DNA of 5,808 nt from Candidatus Tenderia sp. (GTDB lineage: Bacteria > Pseudomonadota > Gammaproteobacteria > Tenderiales > Tenderiaceae), in NCBI GenBank assembly GCA_030148045.1, contig JASBUE010000285.1, positions 1-5,808 on the forward strand, given 5' to 3'. Below, in pieces: positions 1-5,808 of this stretch. The number at the start of each line of letters is the position of its first letter. Within the stretch, counting starts at the first letter, position 1. A program made the position numbers and the translations under genes. The notes beneath the pieces are model-generated. The model saw nothing but the letters and a program-made list of their open reading frames with translations. It did not search any database and was not told where the DNA came from.

Positions 1-2
1 GC

Positions 3-1487
3 CTGCGCACGGCCGGCGGCCTGATGTCACTGGGCCTGCCCCTGATGCTGGCCCTGTTCCTGCTGTTTCCCCGCATCGAAGGGCCGATCTGGGGCTTGCC
101 CAAGGATGCCTATGCCGGCATGACCGGGCTCAGCGACAGCATGAGTCCCGGGGCCATCAGCCAGTTGAGCCAGTCGGATGCAGTGGCCTTCCGGGTCCAG
201 TTCGACGGCCCGGCGCCGCCGCCGGAAAAGCGCTATTGGCGCGGCCCGGTGTTCTGGACCAGTGATGGGCGCAACTGGACCCCCGGTCCGCAGCTGAGCC
301 GGCCCGGCTGGCAGGTGCCCCGGCTCGAATCCCGTACCGCGCCGGTGAGCTACAGCGTGACCCTGGAGCCGCACAACCGGGGGTGGCTGTTCGCCCTGGA
401 CCTGCCGGCGGCGGCCAGCGAGTACGGACGCATTACGCGCGAATATCAGCTGGTCACATCGAAGCCGGTACGCCAGCGGCTCAAGTACCACATGCTTTCC
501 TACACCGATTACAATACCGGCACCCTGCCCGAGATTGAGCGCCGCCTGGGATTGTTGGTGCCGCAGGATCGCAATCCGCGCACCCTGGCGCTGGGGTGGG
601 AGTTGCGCCGCGACAGCGGCACCGACTACGAGGTGGTGCGCCGCGCCCTGGCCCTGTTCCGACAACATCCCTTCGTCTATTCGCTGTCGCCGCCGCGGCT
701 GACCAGCGACGATCCCAGCGACGAATTTCTATTCGAAACCCGCACCGGCTTCTGCGAACACTTCGCCTCCAGTTTCACCCTGCTGATGCGTGCCGCCGGC
801 ATCCCGGCGCGGGTGGTGACCGGCTACCAGGGCGGCGAGCTGAACCCGGTAGACGACTACTACATCGTGCGCTAGCGCGACGCCCACGCCTGGTCCGAAG
901 TGTGGCTGCCAGGCAGGGGCTGGGTGCGCATCGACCCCACTGCCGCGGTGGCCCCGGAACGGTTAGAGCGCAGCATCGACATCTCGGCCGGGGCGGTGCG
1001 CTTCAACGTTCCCCAAAACGACCTGCTGGCGCGCGCCTGGCGGCGGCTGCAATTCAACCTGGACGCCATCAACAACCGCTGGAACCAGTGGGTGCTTGGC
1101 TACGGTCCCGAGCGGCAGGCGCAGTTTCTGCAAAACCTCGGCCTGAGCATCAAGGACTGGCGCCAACCGGCCTGGGTGTTTCTTGTTATCGTCGGCGTAA
1201 TAGTGGCGGTCATTGCCGCCTGGGTGCTGATACCGCGGCGTCGACCGTCCGATCCGGTAGTGAGGATCTATCATACTTTTTGCCGCAAACTGGCCCGGCG
1301 CGGCCTGAAAAAGGCCGACCATGAAACGGCCGGGGACTTCGCCAGGCGGGTAAAGCTGCAACATCCGGAACTGGGCGAGCAGACGGATCGCATCACCGCA
1401 CTCTACGCCCATTTGCGTTATGCTGGTAAAGGCAGCAACAAACAGTTGCTGCAGTTTAAACAGTACGTTGTTGAATTCAGGCCCTGA
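3..1487 (+). pseudogene. tgpA: TgpA-type membrane transglutaminase, 5'-partial and split by an in-frame TAG
   Basis: Members of this family (TgpA of Pseudomonas) are inner-membrane proteins with N-terminal helices (DUF3488), a periplasmic transglutaminase-like domain and a C-terminal helix with a DUF4129-like tail; the substrate is poorly known. The reading frame is open from the left edge, so the start and most membrane helices lie outside. Seen here are the last hydrophobic helix (about 24-70), family motifs such as FPRIEGPIWGLP, GLSDSMSPG and YWRGPVF, then the catalytic triad: Cys at 753-755 (RTGFCEHFASS), His at 885-887 (DAHAWSEVW) and Asp at 933-935 (WVRIDPTA). A second helix (about 1170-1230) precedes the cytoplasmic tail, which ends with TGA at 1485-1487. 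A TAG at 873-875 separates Cys from His and Asp; the frame is the same on both sides. As read with the standard code the product would lack two triad residues and be inactive. It may be a true pseudogene, a sequencing error or a recoded codon. The family assignment is secure; the functional state is not. Confidence 0.88.
873..875 (+). other. In-frame amber codon inside tgpA
   Basis: The frame reads DDYYIVR, then TAG, then RDAHAWSEVWL. Relatives have Gln at this place (a VRQxDAHAW pattern, from family knowledge), so a single C-to-T change of CAG explains it. No frameshift accompanies it, and the downstream 203 codons look fully conserved. A GTG at 900-902 could serve as a restart, but that would begin after the catalytic His. 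Confidence 0.9.
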
Positions 1488-2002
1488 TGTCGTCCTTATA
1501 TTATTTTGCCTACGGTTCCAATCTGCACCCCGCCCGTTTTTACCGGCGGGTGCCCTCGGCGCGGGTGGTAACCACCGCCATCCTGCCCGGCTACACGCTA
1601 AGCTTTGAAAAGCACGGTGCCGATGATTCCGGCAAGTGCAGCATCATTCCCGATACCAACGAAGCGGTGCAGGGCGTGGTGTACCGGATCGCCGCGGCCG
1701 AGCGGCCCGGCCTGGATGCGCTGGAGGGCGGTTATGATTGCCGCCAGCTAGTCGTTAATACTGTTAAGGGCAGTATGGGGGTATATACGTATGTCGCCTG
1801 CAATGACATGATTCAACCGGGGCTTGCGCCGTATCACTGGTACAAGCTCTATGTCTTGCATGGTGCCCGGCAACAGGGGCTGGATGCGAACTATTGCGGC
1901 CGTATCGAGGCGCAATGTTCGGTTGATGATCCTGATACAGAACGGGAACGGGAACACTTCCGAATTCTAGGTATTGAAGAGCGAGGTTGTTATGACAGAT
2001 GA
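1487..2002 (+). CDS. Gamma-glutamylcyclotransferase-like (AIG2/GGCT fold) protein
   Basis: The 171-residue product has the GGCT-family signature. The N-terminal FAYGSNL (residues 7-13) forms the substrate-binding loop. The DDSGKCSI segment (46-53) matches the DGSGK-type strand of GGCT enzymes. Glu80, in LDALEGGY, sits where the catalytic acid is expected. Enzymes of this fold release 5-oxoproline from gamma-glutamyl amino acids or peptides in the cytoplasm; the exact substrate cannot be read from sequence. The ATG (1487-1489) overlaps the tgpA stop in a TGATG junction, which implies co-transcription and translational coupling. If ribosomes stop at the tgpA TAG, this coupling would be weakened. 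Length is normal for a single-domain member and no key residue is missing. Confidence 0.85.
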   Translation: MSSLYYFAYGSNLHPARFYRRVPSARVVTTAILPGYTLSFEKHGADDSGKCSIIPDTNEAVQGVVYRIAAAERPGLDALEGGYDCRQLVVNTVKGSMGVYTYVACNDMIQPGLAPYHWYKLYVLHGARQQGLDANYCGRIEAQCSVDDPDTEREREHFRILGIEERGCYDR

Positions 2003-2303
2003 AAGAGGTCACCTGCCGCTGGCCAGCGAGGAGATGGAAAACAATGTGCGTGAGGTCTTTCCCATCAAGACCGATCCGGAGGAGTTCGCCGCCCGGGACG
2101 GCGTCGGGTGGCTGGACTTCACCTTTCATGAATACCGTTTCAGCGATCCGGAACTGGACAGCTGGATTCACACCGTCGGCAGGATCGTCACCGACCCGCG
2201 GGCGCTGGAAGGGGTGCAGCGCAAATATCTCAGCGAGGCGGAATTCATCGCGGTGAGAAAGTATATGGAAGACGACGACCTGGAAGAGGATACGGATTTT
2301 TAA
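1992..2303 (+). CDS. Small acidic protein of unknown function
   Basis: I do not recognise this 103-residue protein. It has no signal peptide, membrane helix or Cys motif. The middle is rich in aromatic residues (GWLDFTFHEYRF, about residues 38-49), followed by a likely helical stretch, and the C-terminus is strongly acidic (MEDDDLEEDTDF). ATG 1992 is preferred because a GCGAGG purine run lies about 5 nt upstream. A TTG at 1974 in the same frame would add six residues but has less support. The gene overlaps the cyclotransferase-like gene by 11 nt, so the two are probably translated from one message. It ends with TAA. Base composition and codon use resemble its neighbours. It is most likely a real gene, given the overlap and clean coding frame. 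Confidence 0.65.
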   Translation: MTDERGHLPLASEEMENNVREVFPIKTDPEEFAARDGVGWLDFTFHEYRFSDPELDSWIHTVGRIVTDPRALEGVQRKYLSEAEFIAVRKYMEDDDLEEDTDF

Positions 2304-2317
2304 CCGACCCTCTTCCA
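2281..2317. repeat. Inverted repeat over the end of the small acidic gene
   Basis: TGGAAGAGG (2281-2289) pairs with CCTCTTCCA (2309-2317), and an inner CGG (2293-2295) can pair with CCG (2304-2306). The stem covers the TAA stop and the 22-base gap before the convergent PhnA remnant. It could end transcription or protect a 3' end on either strand. No T-run follows on either side, so I do not call it an intrinsic terminator. Confidence 0.4.
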
Positions 2318-2325
2318 GATCATCG

Positions 2326-2640
2326 TCAGGTTGATTTCTTCAAATACTGCGCCAGTAATACAATACGAACACCATTGACATGTCCTTCGATCTATTCCGG
2401 ATTCGAGGTGAGAGAGATGTTGCGCACCGCCGGCACCGGGGTCCACATGCTGTCATTGAGACAGTACCAATGATTGACGTTCATCTTGTCGGGCTTGATA
2501 ATCTGTTCGTGGCAAGTCTTGCAGACCATAACGCTGTTATCAGTGCCGGGGTTTTCAGCCGGCGGAATTTCATACACCACCAGGTCGGCATCGGAACCGC
2601 ACGGTTCGCACTTCGAGCCGCAACGGTATTCAGTTACGCT
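2326..2640 (-). pseudogene. Remnant of a PhnA-domain zinc-ribbon protein gene
   Basis: On the minus strand the frame shows the N-terminal zinc-binding part of PhnA-domain proteins: CGSKCEPCG (first Cys codon at 2620-2622), then VVYEIPP, VMVCKTCHEQ and the well-conserved HWYCLNDSMWTPVPAV. In relatives this is followed by a QVxAWRML helix region and most of the C-terminal PhnA domain. Here it jumps directly to RNISLTSNPE, which resembles the last strands of that domain. A TAG (2392-2394) follows, then in the same frame IEGHVNGVRIVLLAQYLKK and a TGA at 2326-2328, matching the family's C-terminus. I infer an in-frame deletion of some 70-90 residues plus a nonsense codon. No ATG with a ribosome site lies before the homology; the only in-frame ATGs lie inside the divergent dioxygenase gene. 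The role of PhnA-domain proteins is unclear despite the phosphonate-related name. Family match is by memory of motifs, fairly confident. Confidence 0.72.
2392..2394 (-). other. In-frame amber codon inside the PhnA remnant
   Basis: The codon is TAG on the minus strand, between SNPE and IEGHV. The following 21 codons keep a PhnA-like C-terminus before the TGA. A polar residue, Gln or His as I recall, is usual here. CAG to TAG would be one transition. Confidence 0.75.
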
Positions 2641-2654
2641 TGGTTTAAGCCCCT

Positions 2655-2660
2655 GAGGAG
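2655..2660 (+). promoter_or_regulatory. Ribosome binding site of the dioxygenase gene
   Basis: GAGGAG lies 8 nt before ATG 2669. This favours that ATG over the in-frame TTG at 2663, which would leave only 2 nt of spacing. Confidence 0.75.
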
Positions 2661-2668
2661 CATTGCCA

Positions 2669-3436
2669 ATGCAAGACAAAACGCCCGCTCTGTTCATCAG
2701 CCACGGCAATCCCATGTTGGCACTGGACAAGGACGCCGGTGAGGAATATGCCGCGTGGGGCAAGCGCCTGCCCACCCCCAAGGCGATTCTGATTTTCTCC
2801 GCCCACTGGGAGGAGGAGGACCTGGTATTCGGTGAAACCCGGCGCCACGACGAACTGATCTACGACTTCTACGGCTTTCCACCGCCGCTGTTCCAGGTGC
2901 AGTACCCGGCCCCCGGCGCCGAATGGTTGCTCAGTGATATTCGTGAACTGCTGGATGAGCAAATTCCGCAGCGCGACCGCGGCCTGGATCATGGTGTCTG
3001 GGTGCCACTGCTGCACATGTGGCCGGCCGCGAAGGTACCGGTGTTGCAGATGAGTTTACCGCGTTACAGCTCCAACCGGGCTTTGTTCGATCTCGGCCGC
3101 CGTCTCGCCCCGCTGCGTGATACGGGAGTGATGATTGTCGGCGCCGGCACGCTGACCCACAACCTGCGCGAAGGGTTGGGCGGCGGTTACACAGCGACGC
3201 CGACATGGGTGAGCGATTTTGATAACTGGGTAGCGGATGCCTTGCTCAATGACCGGTCGCGCTTACTGGATTGGGAAAACAGCGCCCCCGAGACGCGCCG
3301 CAATCATCCGACGCCTGAACATTTCCGGCCCTTACTCATCACTGTCGGTGCCTCGGATGAGAGTGAACAGCCCCGCTTTCCGACCACCGGGTATGACATG
3401 TTCACCTTCAGCAAGCGGTCAGTACAATTCGGTTAA
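2669..3436 (+). CDS. ygiD: Class III extradiol ring-cleavage dioxygenase, YgiD/DODA type
   Basis: The 255-residue product belongs to the LigB-like extradiol dioxygenases. Its closest known type is E. coli YgiD, a zinc-dependent 4,5-DOPA dioxygenase. The four metal-site histidines line up: His12 in SHGNP, His46 in SAHWE, His164 in TLTHNLRE and His218 in PTPEHFRPLL. His108 in GLDHGVWVPL matches the conserved second-sphere histidine of the family. The C-terminus (KRSVQFG) matches YgiD's SVQIG ending, so the protein is complete and of normal length. It should be a soluble cytoplasmic enzyme opening catechol-type rings; the physiological substrate is unknown, as for most bacterial members. The start is fixed by the GAGGAG site. 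The upstream region is the PhnA remnant, so its promoter must lie within that sequence; I see no convincing -35/-10 pair. It converges on the EncFtn-like gene with a 22-base gap and no clear terminator. Confidence 0.88.
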   Translation: MQDKTPALFISHGNPMLALDKDAGEEYAAWGKRLPTPKAILIFSAHWEEEDLVFGETRRHDELIYDFYGFPPPLFQVQYPAPGAEWLLSDIRELLDEQIPQRDRGLDHGVWVPLLHMWPAAKVPVLQMSLPRYSSNRALFDLGRRLAPLRDTGVMIVGAGTLTHNLREGLGGGYTATPTWVSDFDNWVADALLNDRSRLLDWENSAPETRRNHPTPEHFRPLLITVGASDESEQPRFPTTGYDMFTFSKRSVQFG

Positions 3437-3458
3437 CAGACGGAGCGGCAACCCCGGA

Positions 3459-3746
3459 TCAATCGTGTGCGATGGGTTTGTCGCTAAACAGATAATCTTT
3501 CAACTCGCCGTCGAATTTGGGATCGCGACGACGAATCCATTCCAGCACCATGGCGGCGTGCTCTTTTTCCTCATCCCGATTATGCGCGAGGATCGCCTTT
3601 AGCTCGGAATCGTTACAGGCGTCCACCCGTTGGTTATACCAATCGACCGCCTCCAACTCCTCCATCAGGGAGGTAATCGCCCGGTGCATGTCGCGGGTTT
3701 CTTCCGACAATTCAGCGATGGGTTCGTGATAGCCTTCGTTTGCCAT
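3459..3746 (-). CDS. Encapsulated-ferritin (EncFtn) family protein, short form without targeting peptide
   Basis: The 95-residue product closely resembles the core of Rhodospirillum rubrum EncFtn, a two-helix protein that forms a ferroxidase centre between two subunits and oxidises Fe(II). The helix 1 motif SLMEELEAVDWYNQRVDA carries Glu29, Glu30, Glu32 and Trp36. Helix 2 carries HNRDEEKEHAAM with Glu59, Glu60 and His63. These match the metal-binding and entry-site residues of EncFtn. R. rubrum EncFtn continues to a C-terminal peptide that docks it inside an encapsulin shell; this protein stops at DKPIAHD and has no such tail, and no encapsulin gene is in the window. I recall a 95-residue homologue of this kind from Nitrosomonas europaea with a solved structure, so short forms exist. 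AGGAG (3754-3758) sits 7 nt before the ATG. It follows mnmE after 115 bases and probably has its own promoter there, though I cannot place one. Confidence 0.87.
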   Translation of the reverse strand: MANEGYHEPIAELSEETRDMHRAITSLMEELEAVDWYNQRVDACNDSELKAILAHNRDEEKEHAAMVLEWIRRRDPKFDGELKDYLFSDKPIAHD

Positions 3747-3753
3747 TGTTTAA

Positions 3754-3758
3754 CTCCT
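3754..3758 (-). promoter_or_regulatory. Ribosome binding site of the EncFtn-like gene
   Basis: AGGAG on the minus strand is followed by 7 nt and the ATG at 3746-3744. This is a strong site that fixes the start. Confidence 0.75.
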
Positions 3759-3861
3759 GTCACGGTGAAATGAATGTTTTGCTTCGCCTGCGTTTAACGC
3801 TACACCACTGAGTGGCATGTTGACCAGTGCCTGAAGCGGGGTGGGCGCTTAAATTTAGCGA

Positions 3862-5214
3862 TTATTTACCAATGCAAAAGGAACTGAAGATGCGACCCAG
3901 CAGATCGTCGCTGCCGAACTCGCCGGTGATCTCATTCAGGGCCTCCTGGGCCAGGCGCAGATCTTCGGCCAACAGTTCGCCGGCCTGGTGTTGTTGTAAC
4001 TGTCGCTGACCACGCAGCACCAATTCGAGCGCTCTTTGCAGGGCGTCCACGTGGCGGCGCCGCGCCATGAAGCTGCCTTCGGCATTGCTTTGATAACCGA
4101 CGCACTGTTTTAAATGTTGGGTAAGCAGCTCCAGGCCGGCGCCGGTCTTGGCGGAGAGGGCGATCTCCTGACCGAGGGGGCCGTCGGCCGTGCCGGGCTG
4201 GGTATCGTTTAAATCAATCTTATTGCGCACTACGGTGACAGCGATATGCCGTGGCAGTTTGTCGATAATGGCCTGGTCTTGCGGCGTGATGCCGTCCGCG
4301 TCATTGATTAGCAATAGAATGCGGTCGGCCTGTTGAATCTCGGACCAGGCGCGCTCGATGCCGATCTTCTCGACGGTATCGCTGCTGTCGCGCAGGCCGG
4401 CGGTGTCGATGATGTGGACGGGCAGACCGTCGACGCTGATCTCCTGTCTCAGCGTGTCGCGGGTTGTGCCGGCGATGTCGGTGACGATGGCCAGTTCGCG
4501 CCGGGCCAGTTGGTTGAGCAGGCTGGACTTGCCCGCATTGGGCTGGCCTGCGATGACCACGTTCATGCCTTCGCGCAATAGGCAGCCCTGTTGGGCCTCG
4601 GCCAGGATGGTGTTGAGGTCGGCAATAATACCGTGCAATTGTTCAGTCACGGCGCTATCGGAGAGAAAGTCGATCTCCTCCTCGGGGAAGTCGATGGCCG
4701 CCTCCACATACATGCGCAGCCGGATCATGGCCTCGACCAGGACATGGATGCGTTGGGAAAATTCGCCCTGCAACGAACGCAGCGCTGAGCGCGCCGCCTG
4801 CACCGAGGCGGCCTCGATGAGATCGGCGATGGCCTCGGCCTGGGCCAGGTCGAGCTTGTCGTTGAGAAAGGCGCGGCGTGAAAACTCACCCGGCTGCGCC
4901 AGGCGTGCGCCCAGCGCCACCACGCGCGACAGCAACATATCCAGCACTATCGGACCACCATGGCCCTGCAGCTCCAGCACATCCTCACCGGTAAAGGAGT
5001 GAGGCGCCGGGAAGTAGAGGGCGATGCCTTCGTCGAGCACTTGATGATCGGCATCGCGAAAGGGCAGGTAGGCCGCATGCCGTGGCGCCGGACAGTCGCC
5101 GAGCACCATCTTAGCGATCTGTTGCGTCTGCGGTCCTGAGACACGGATGATGCCTACCCCACCCCGGCCGGGGGGAGTGGCGATTGCCGCGATGGTGTCG
5201 TTGCGCTCTTGCAT
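3862..5214 (-). CDS. mnmE: tRNA modification GTPase MnmE (TrmE)
   Basis: This is a complete 450-residue MnmE. With MnmG it installs the (carboxymethyl)aminomethyl group at C5 of the wobble uridine in certain tRNAs. The N-terminal tetrahydrofolate-binding domain starts with DTIAAIATPPGRGGVGIIRV (residues 6-25) and includes HSFTGEDVLELQGHGG (72-87). The helical domain is split by the G domain, which shows P-loop GQPNAGKSS (223-231), TDIAGTTRD (245-253, containing the family's GTTRD), DTAG (270-273), NKID (331-334) and SAK (354-356). The C-terminus is the invariant CIGK with Cys447, followed by TAA. The ATG lies 38 nt after the yidC stop and has only a weak CAGG ribosome site. The preceding yidC terminator means it is expressed by readthrough or from a promoter inside yidC. 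No fault seen. Confidence 0.97.
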   Translation of the reverse strand: MQERNDTIAAIATPPGRGGVGIIRVSGPQTQQIAKMVLGDCPAPRHAAYLPFRDADHQVLDEGIALYFPAPHSFTGEDVLELQGHGGPIVLDMLLSRVVALGARLAQPGEFSRRAFLNDKLDLAQAEAIADLIEAASVQAARSALRSLQGEFSQRIHVLVEAMIRLRMYVEAAIDFPEEEIDFLSDSAVTEQLHGIIADLNTILAEAQQGCLLREGMNVVIAGQPNAGKSSLLNQLARRELAIVTDIAGTTRDTLRQEISVDGLPVHIIDTAGLRDSSDTVEKIGIERAWSEIQQADRILLLINDADGITPQDQAIIDKLPRHIAVTVVRNKIDLNDTQPGTADGPLGQEIALSAKTGAGLELLTQHLKQCVGYQSNAEGSFMARRRHVDALQRALELVLRGQRQLQQHQAGELLAEDLRLAQEALNEITGEFGSDDLLGRIFSSFCIGK

Positions 5215-5225
5215 AGCCTGAAATG

Positions 5226-5248
5226 AAAAGGGCGCCCCTGGCGCCCTT
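5226..5248 (-). terminator. Intrinsic terminator after yidC
   Basis: On the minus strand AAGGGCGCC (5248-5240) and GGCGCCCTT (5236-5228) form a perfect 9-bp GC-rich stem with a 3-base AGG loop. The stem ends in TT with two more Ts (5227-5226), making a TTTT run, then CATTT. It lies wholly between the yidC stop and the mnmE start, about 11 nt before the mnmE ATG. Confidence 0.85.
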
Positions 5249-5249
5249 G

Positions 5250-5255
5250 TTACTA
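5250..5255 (-). other. Tandem UAG–UAA stop at the end of yidC
   Basis: The yidC frame ends in AEKK, then TAG (5255-5253), then TAA (5252-5250) in the same frame. Read-through of the TAG would add only one residue. Confidence 0.9.
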
Positions 5256-5808
5256 TTTCTTCTCAGCCGCCTTTTCGATCTTGGCGGTAATGTACCACTG
5301 TTGCGCCACCGAGAGGATGCTGTTAGCCAGCCAGTACAACACCAGCCCCGCCGGGAAAAAGGCGAAGAACAGGGTAAAGATGATCGGCAACGCCATCATC
5401 ACCTTGGCCTGCACCGGGTCGGGCGGCGGCGGATTGAGTTTCTGCTGTACGAACATGCTGACGCCCATGAGCAGGGGCAGCACGTAATAGGGATCACGAA
5501 TGGACAGATCCTGGATCCAGAGGATGAAGGGCGCCTGGCGCAGTTCCACACTCTCCAGCAGCACCCAGTAGAGGGCGATAAAGACCGGGATCTGGACGAT
5601 CATGGGCAGACAACCGCCCAGGGGATTGATCTTTTCCTTTTTGTACAGCTCCATCATGGCCTGGCTCATGCGTTGGCGGTCGTCGCCGTAACGCTCCTTG
5701 AGCTGCTGCATCTTGGGGGCGAACTTGCGCATGTTGGCCATGGAACGGTAGCTGGCGGCCGACAGGGGAAAGAAAATCAGTTTAATGACGAGCGTGACCA
5801 TGATGATG
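5253..5808 (-). CDS. yidC: Membrane protein insertase YidC, C-terminal part
   Basis: The frame is open to the right edge, so the N-terminus, including the periplasmic domain, lies outside; about 184 residues are visible. YidC inserts and folds inner-membrane proteins, alone or with SecYEG. Visible family hallmarks are the first conserved core helix (VIKLIFFPLSAASYRSM), the cytoplasmic helical hairpin (KFAPKMQQLKERYGDDR, then MMELYKKEKINPLGGCLP), the core helix QIPVFIALYWVLLESVELR, the segment LPLLMGVSMFVQQKLNPPPP and the last helices (LFFAFFPAGLVLYWLANSIL). The basic tail starts QQWYITAKIEK and is short and lysine-rich, as usual for ribosome contact. The gene ends in TAG followed by TAA, then the terminator. 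Its position just upstream of mnmE is the standard gammaproteobacterial order. Confidence 0.96.
   Translation of the reverse strand, partial: IIMVTLVIKLIFFPLSAASYRSMANMRKFAPKMQQLKERYGDDRQRMSQAMMELYKKEKINPLGGCLPMIVQIPVFIALYWVLLESVELRQAPFILWIQDLSIRDPYYVLPLLMGVSMFVQQKLNPPPPDPVQAKVMMALPIIFTLFFAFFPAGLVLYWLANSILSVAQQWYITAKIEKAAEKK

Noticed and set aside
27..668. 213-codon minus-strand open frame opposite tgpA
   Set aside because: It is Gln/Arg/Ala-rich and antisense to clear TgpA coding sequence; a shadow of GC-rich codon bias.
873..875. Pyrrolysine at the tgpA TAG
   Set aside because: Known pyrrolysine use centres on methylamine methyltransferases and some archaeal or anaerobic bacterial genomes. 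The residue replaced is a plain conserved Gln, and no pyl genes are visible.
596..1324. Long plus-strand open frame overlapping tgpA across the TAG
   Set aside because: It lies in another frame, is rich in Arg/Ala/Gly as GC-rich shadows are, and matches nothing. The real frame has conserved motifs on both sides of the TAG, so no frameshift is needed.
2641..2781. Upstream extension of the PhnA frame to an ATG inside the dioxygenase gene
   Set aside because: The added residues lie antisense to the dioxygenase start and do not resemble the PhnA N-terminus; the frame is merely open there.
3437..3458. Terminator between the convergent dioxygenase and EncFtn-like genes
   Set aside because: The 22 bases hold no stable stem followed by a T-run on either strand.
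3747..3861. Promoter or regulatory hairpin upstream of the EncFtn-like gene
   Set aside because: There are small palindromes (CCACTCAGTGG, GCGTTAAACGC), but no convincing -35/-10 pair and no iron-box match I could defend.
4358..5002. 214-codon plus-strand open frame opposite mnmE
   Set aside because: It is antisense to a perfectly conserved mnmE, with Ser/Arg-rich shadow composition and no recognisable motif.

Overview
The window looks like chromosomal DNA of a GC-rich gammaproteobacterium. The main pointers are the yidC–mnmE pair at the right end, which belongs to the rpmH–rnpA–yidD–yidC–mnmE cluster often found near the origin in this class, and a TgpA-type transglutaminase, a YgiD-type dioxygenase and a PhnA-family remnant elsewhere. 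I cannot name the genus. I saw no phage, insertion sequence, CRISPR array, tRNA or rRNA.

Layout. A rightward block starts with a 5'-truncated tgpA (membrane transglutaminase), cut by an in-frame TAG at 873-875. It runs by 1-nt overlap into a gamma-glutamylcyclotransferase-like gene, which overlaps by 11 nt a small acidic gene of unknown function. This tight packing suggests one transcript. Next comes a leftward remnant of a PhnA-domain gene (about 2326-2640). It carries an apparent in-frame internal deletion and its own in-frame TAG, and it fills what would otherwise be a gene-free gap of about 365 bases. A complete rightward class III extradiol dioxygenase (YgiD/DODA type) follows. It converges on a leftward 95-residue protein of the encapsulated-ferritin (EncFtn) family that lacks an encapsulin-targeting tail. 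Leftward mnmE (complete) and yidC (C-terminal part only) finish the window, with a strong intrinsic terminator between them.

The most notable pattern is amber usage. UAG occurs three times at positions that matter. In tgpA it stands where the family has a conserved Gln between the catalytic Cys and His. In the PhnA remnant it is followed by in-frame, family-like coding sequence up to a TGA. At the end of yidC it is followed at once by an in-frame UAA. Every other gene here ends in UGA or UAA, so nothing in the window needs UAG as its only stop. This fits two ordinary nonsense mutations (CAG to TAG), but it also fits amber suppression or UAG-to-Gln recoding. The PhnA gene's internal deletion favours plain decay at least there. 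The window alone cannot decide.

The genes do not form one pathway. MnmE (tRNA wobble-uridine modification) and YidC (membrane insertase) are housekeeping. The EncFtn-like protein suggests iron oxidation or storage, and the cyclotransferase-like protein suggests gamma-glutamyl peptide turnover.
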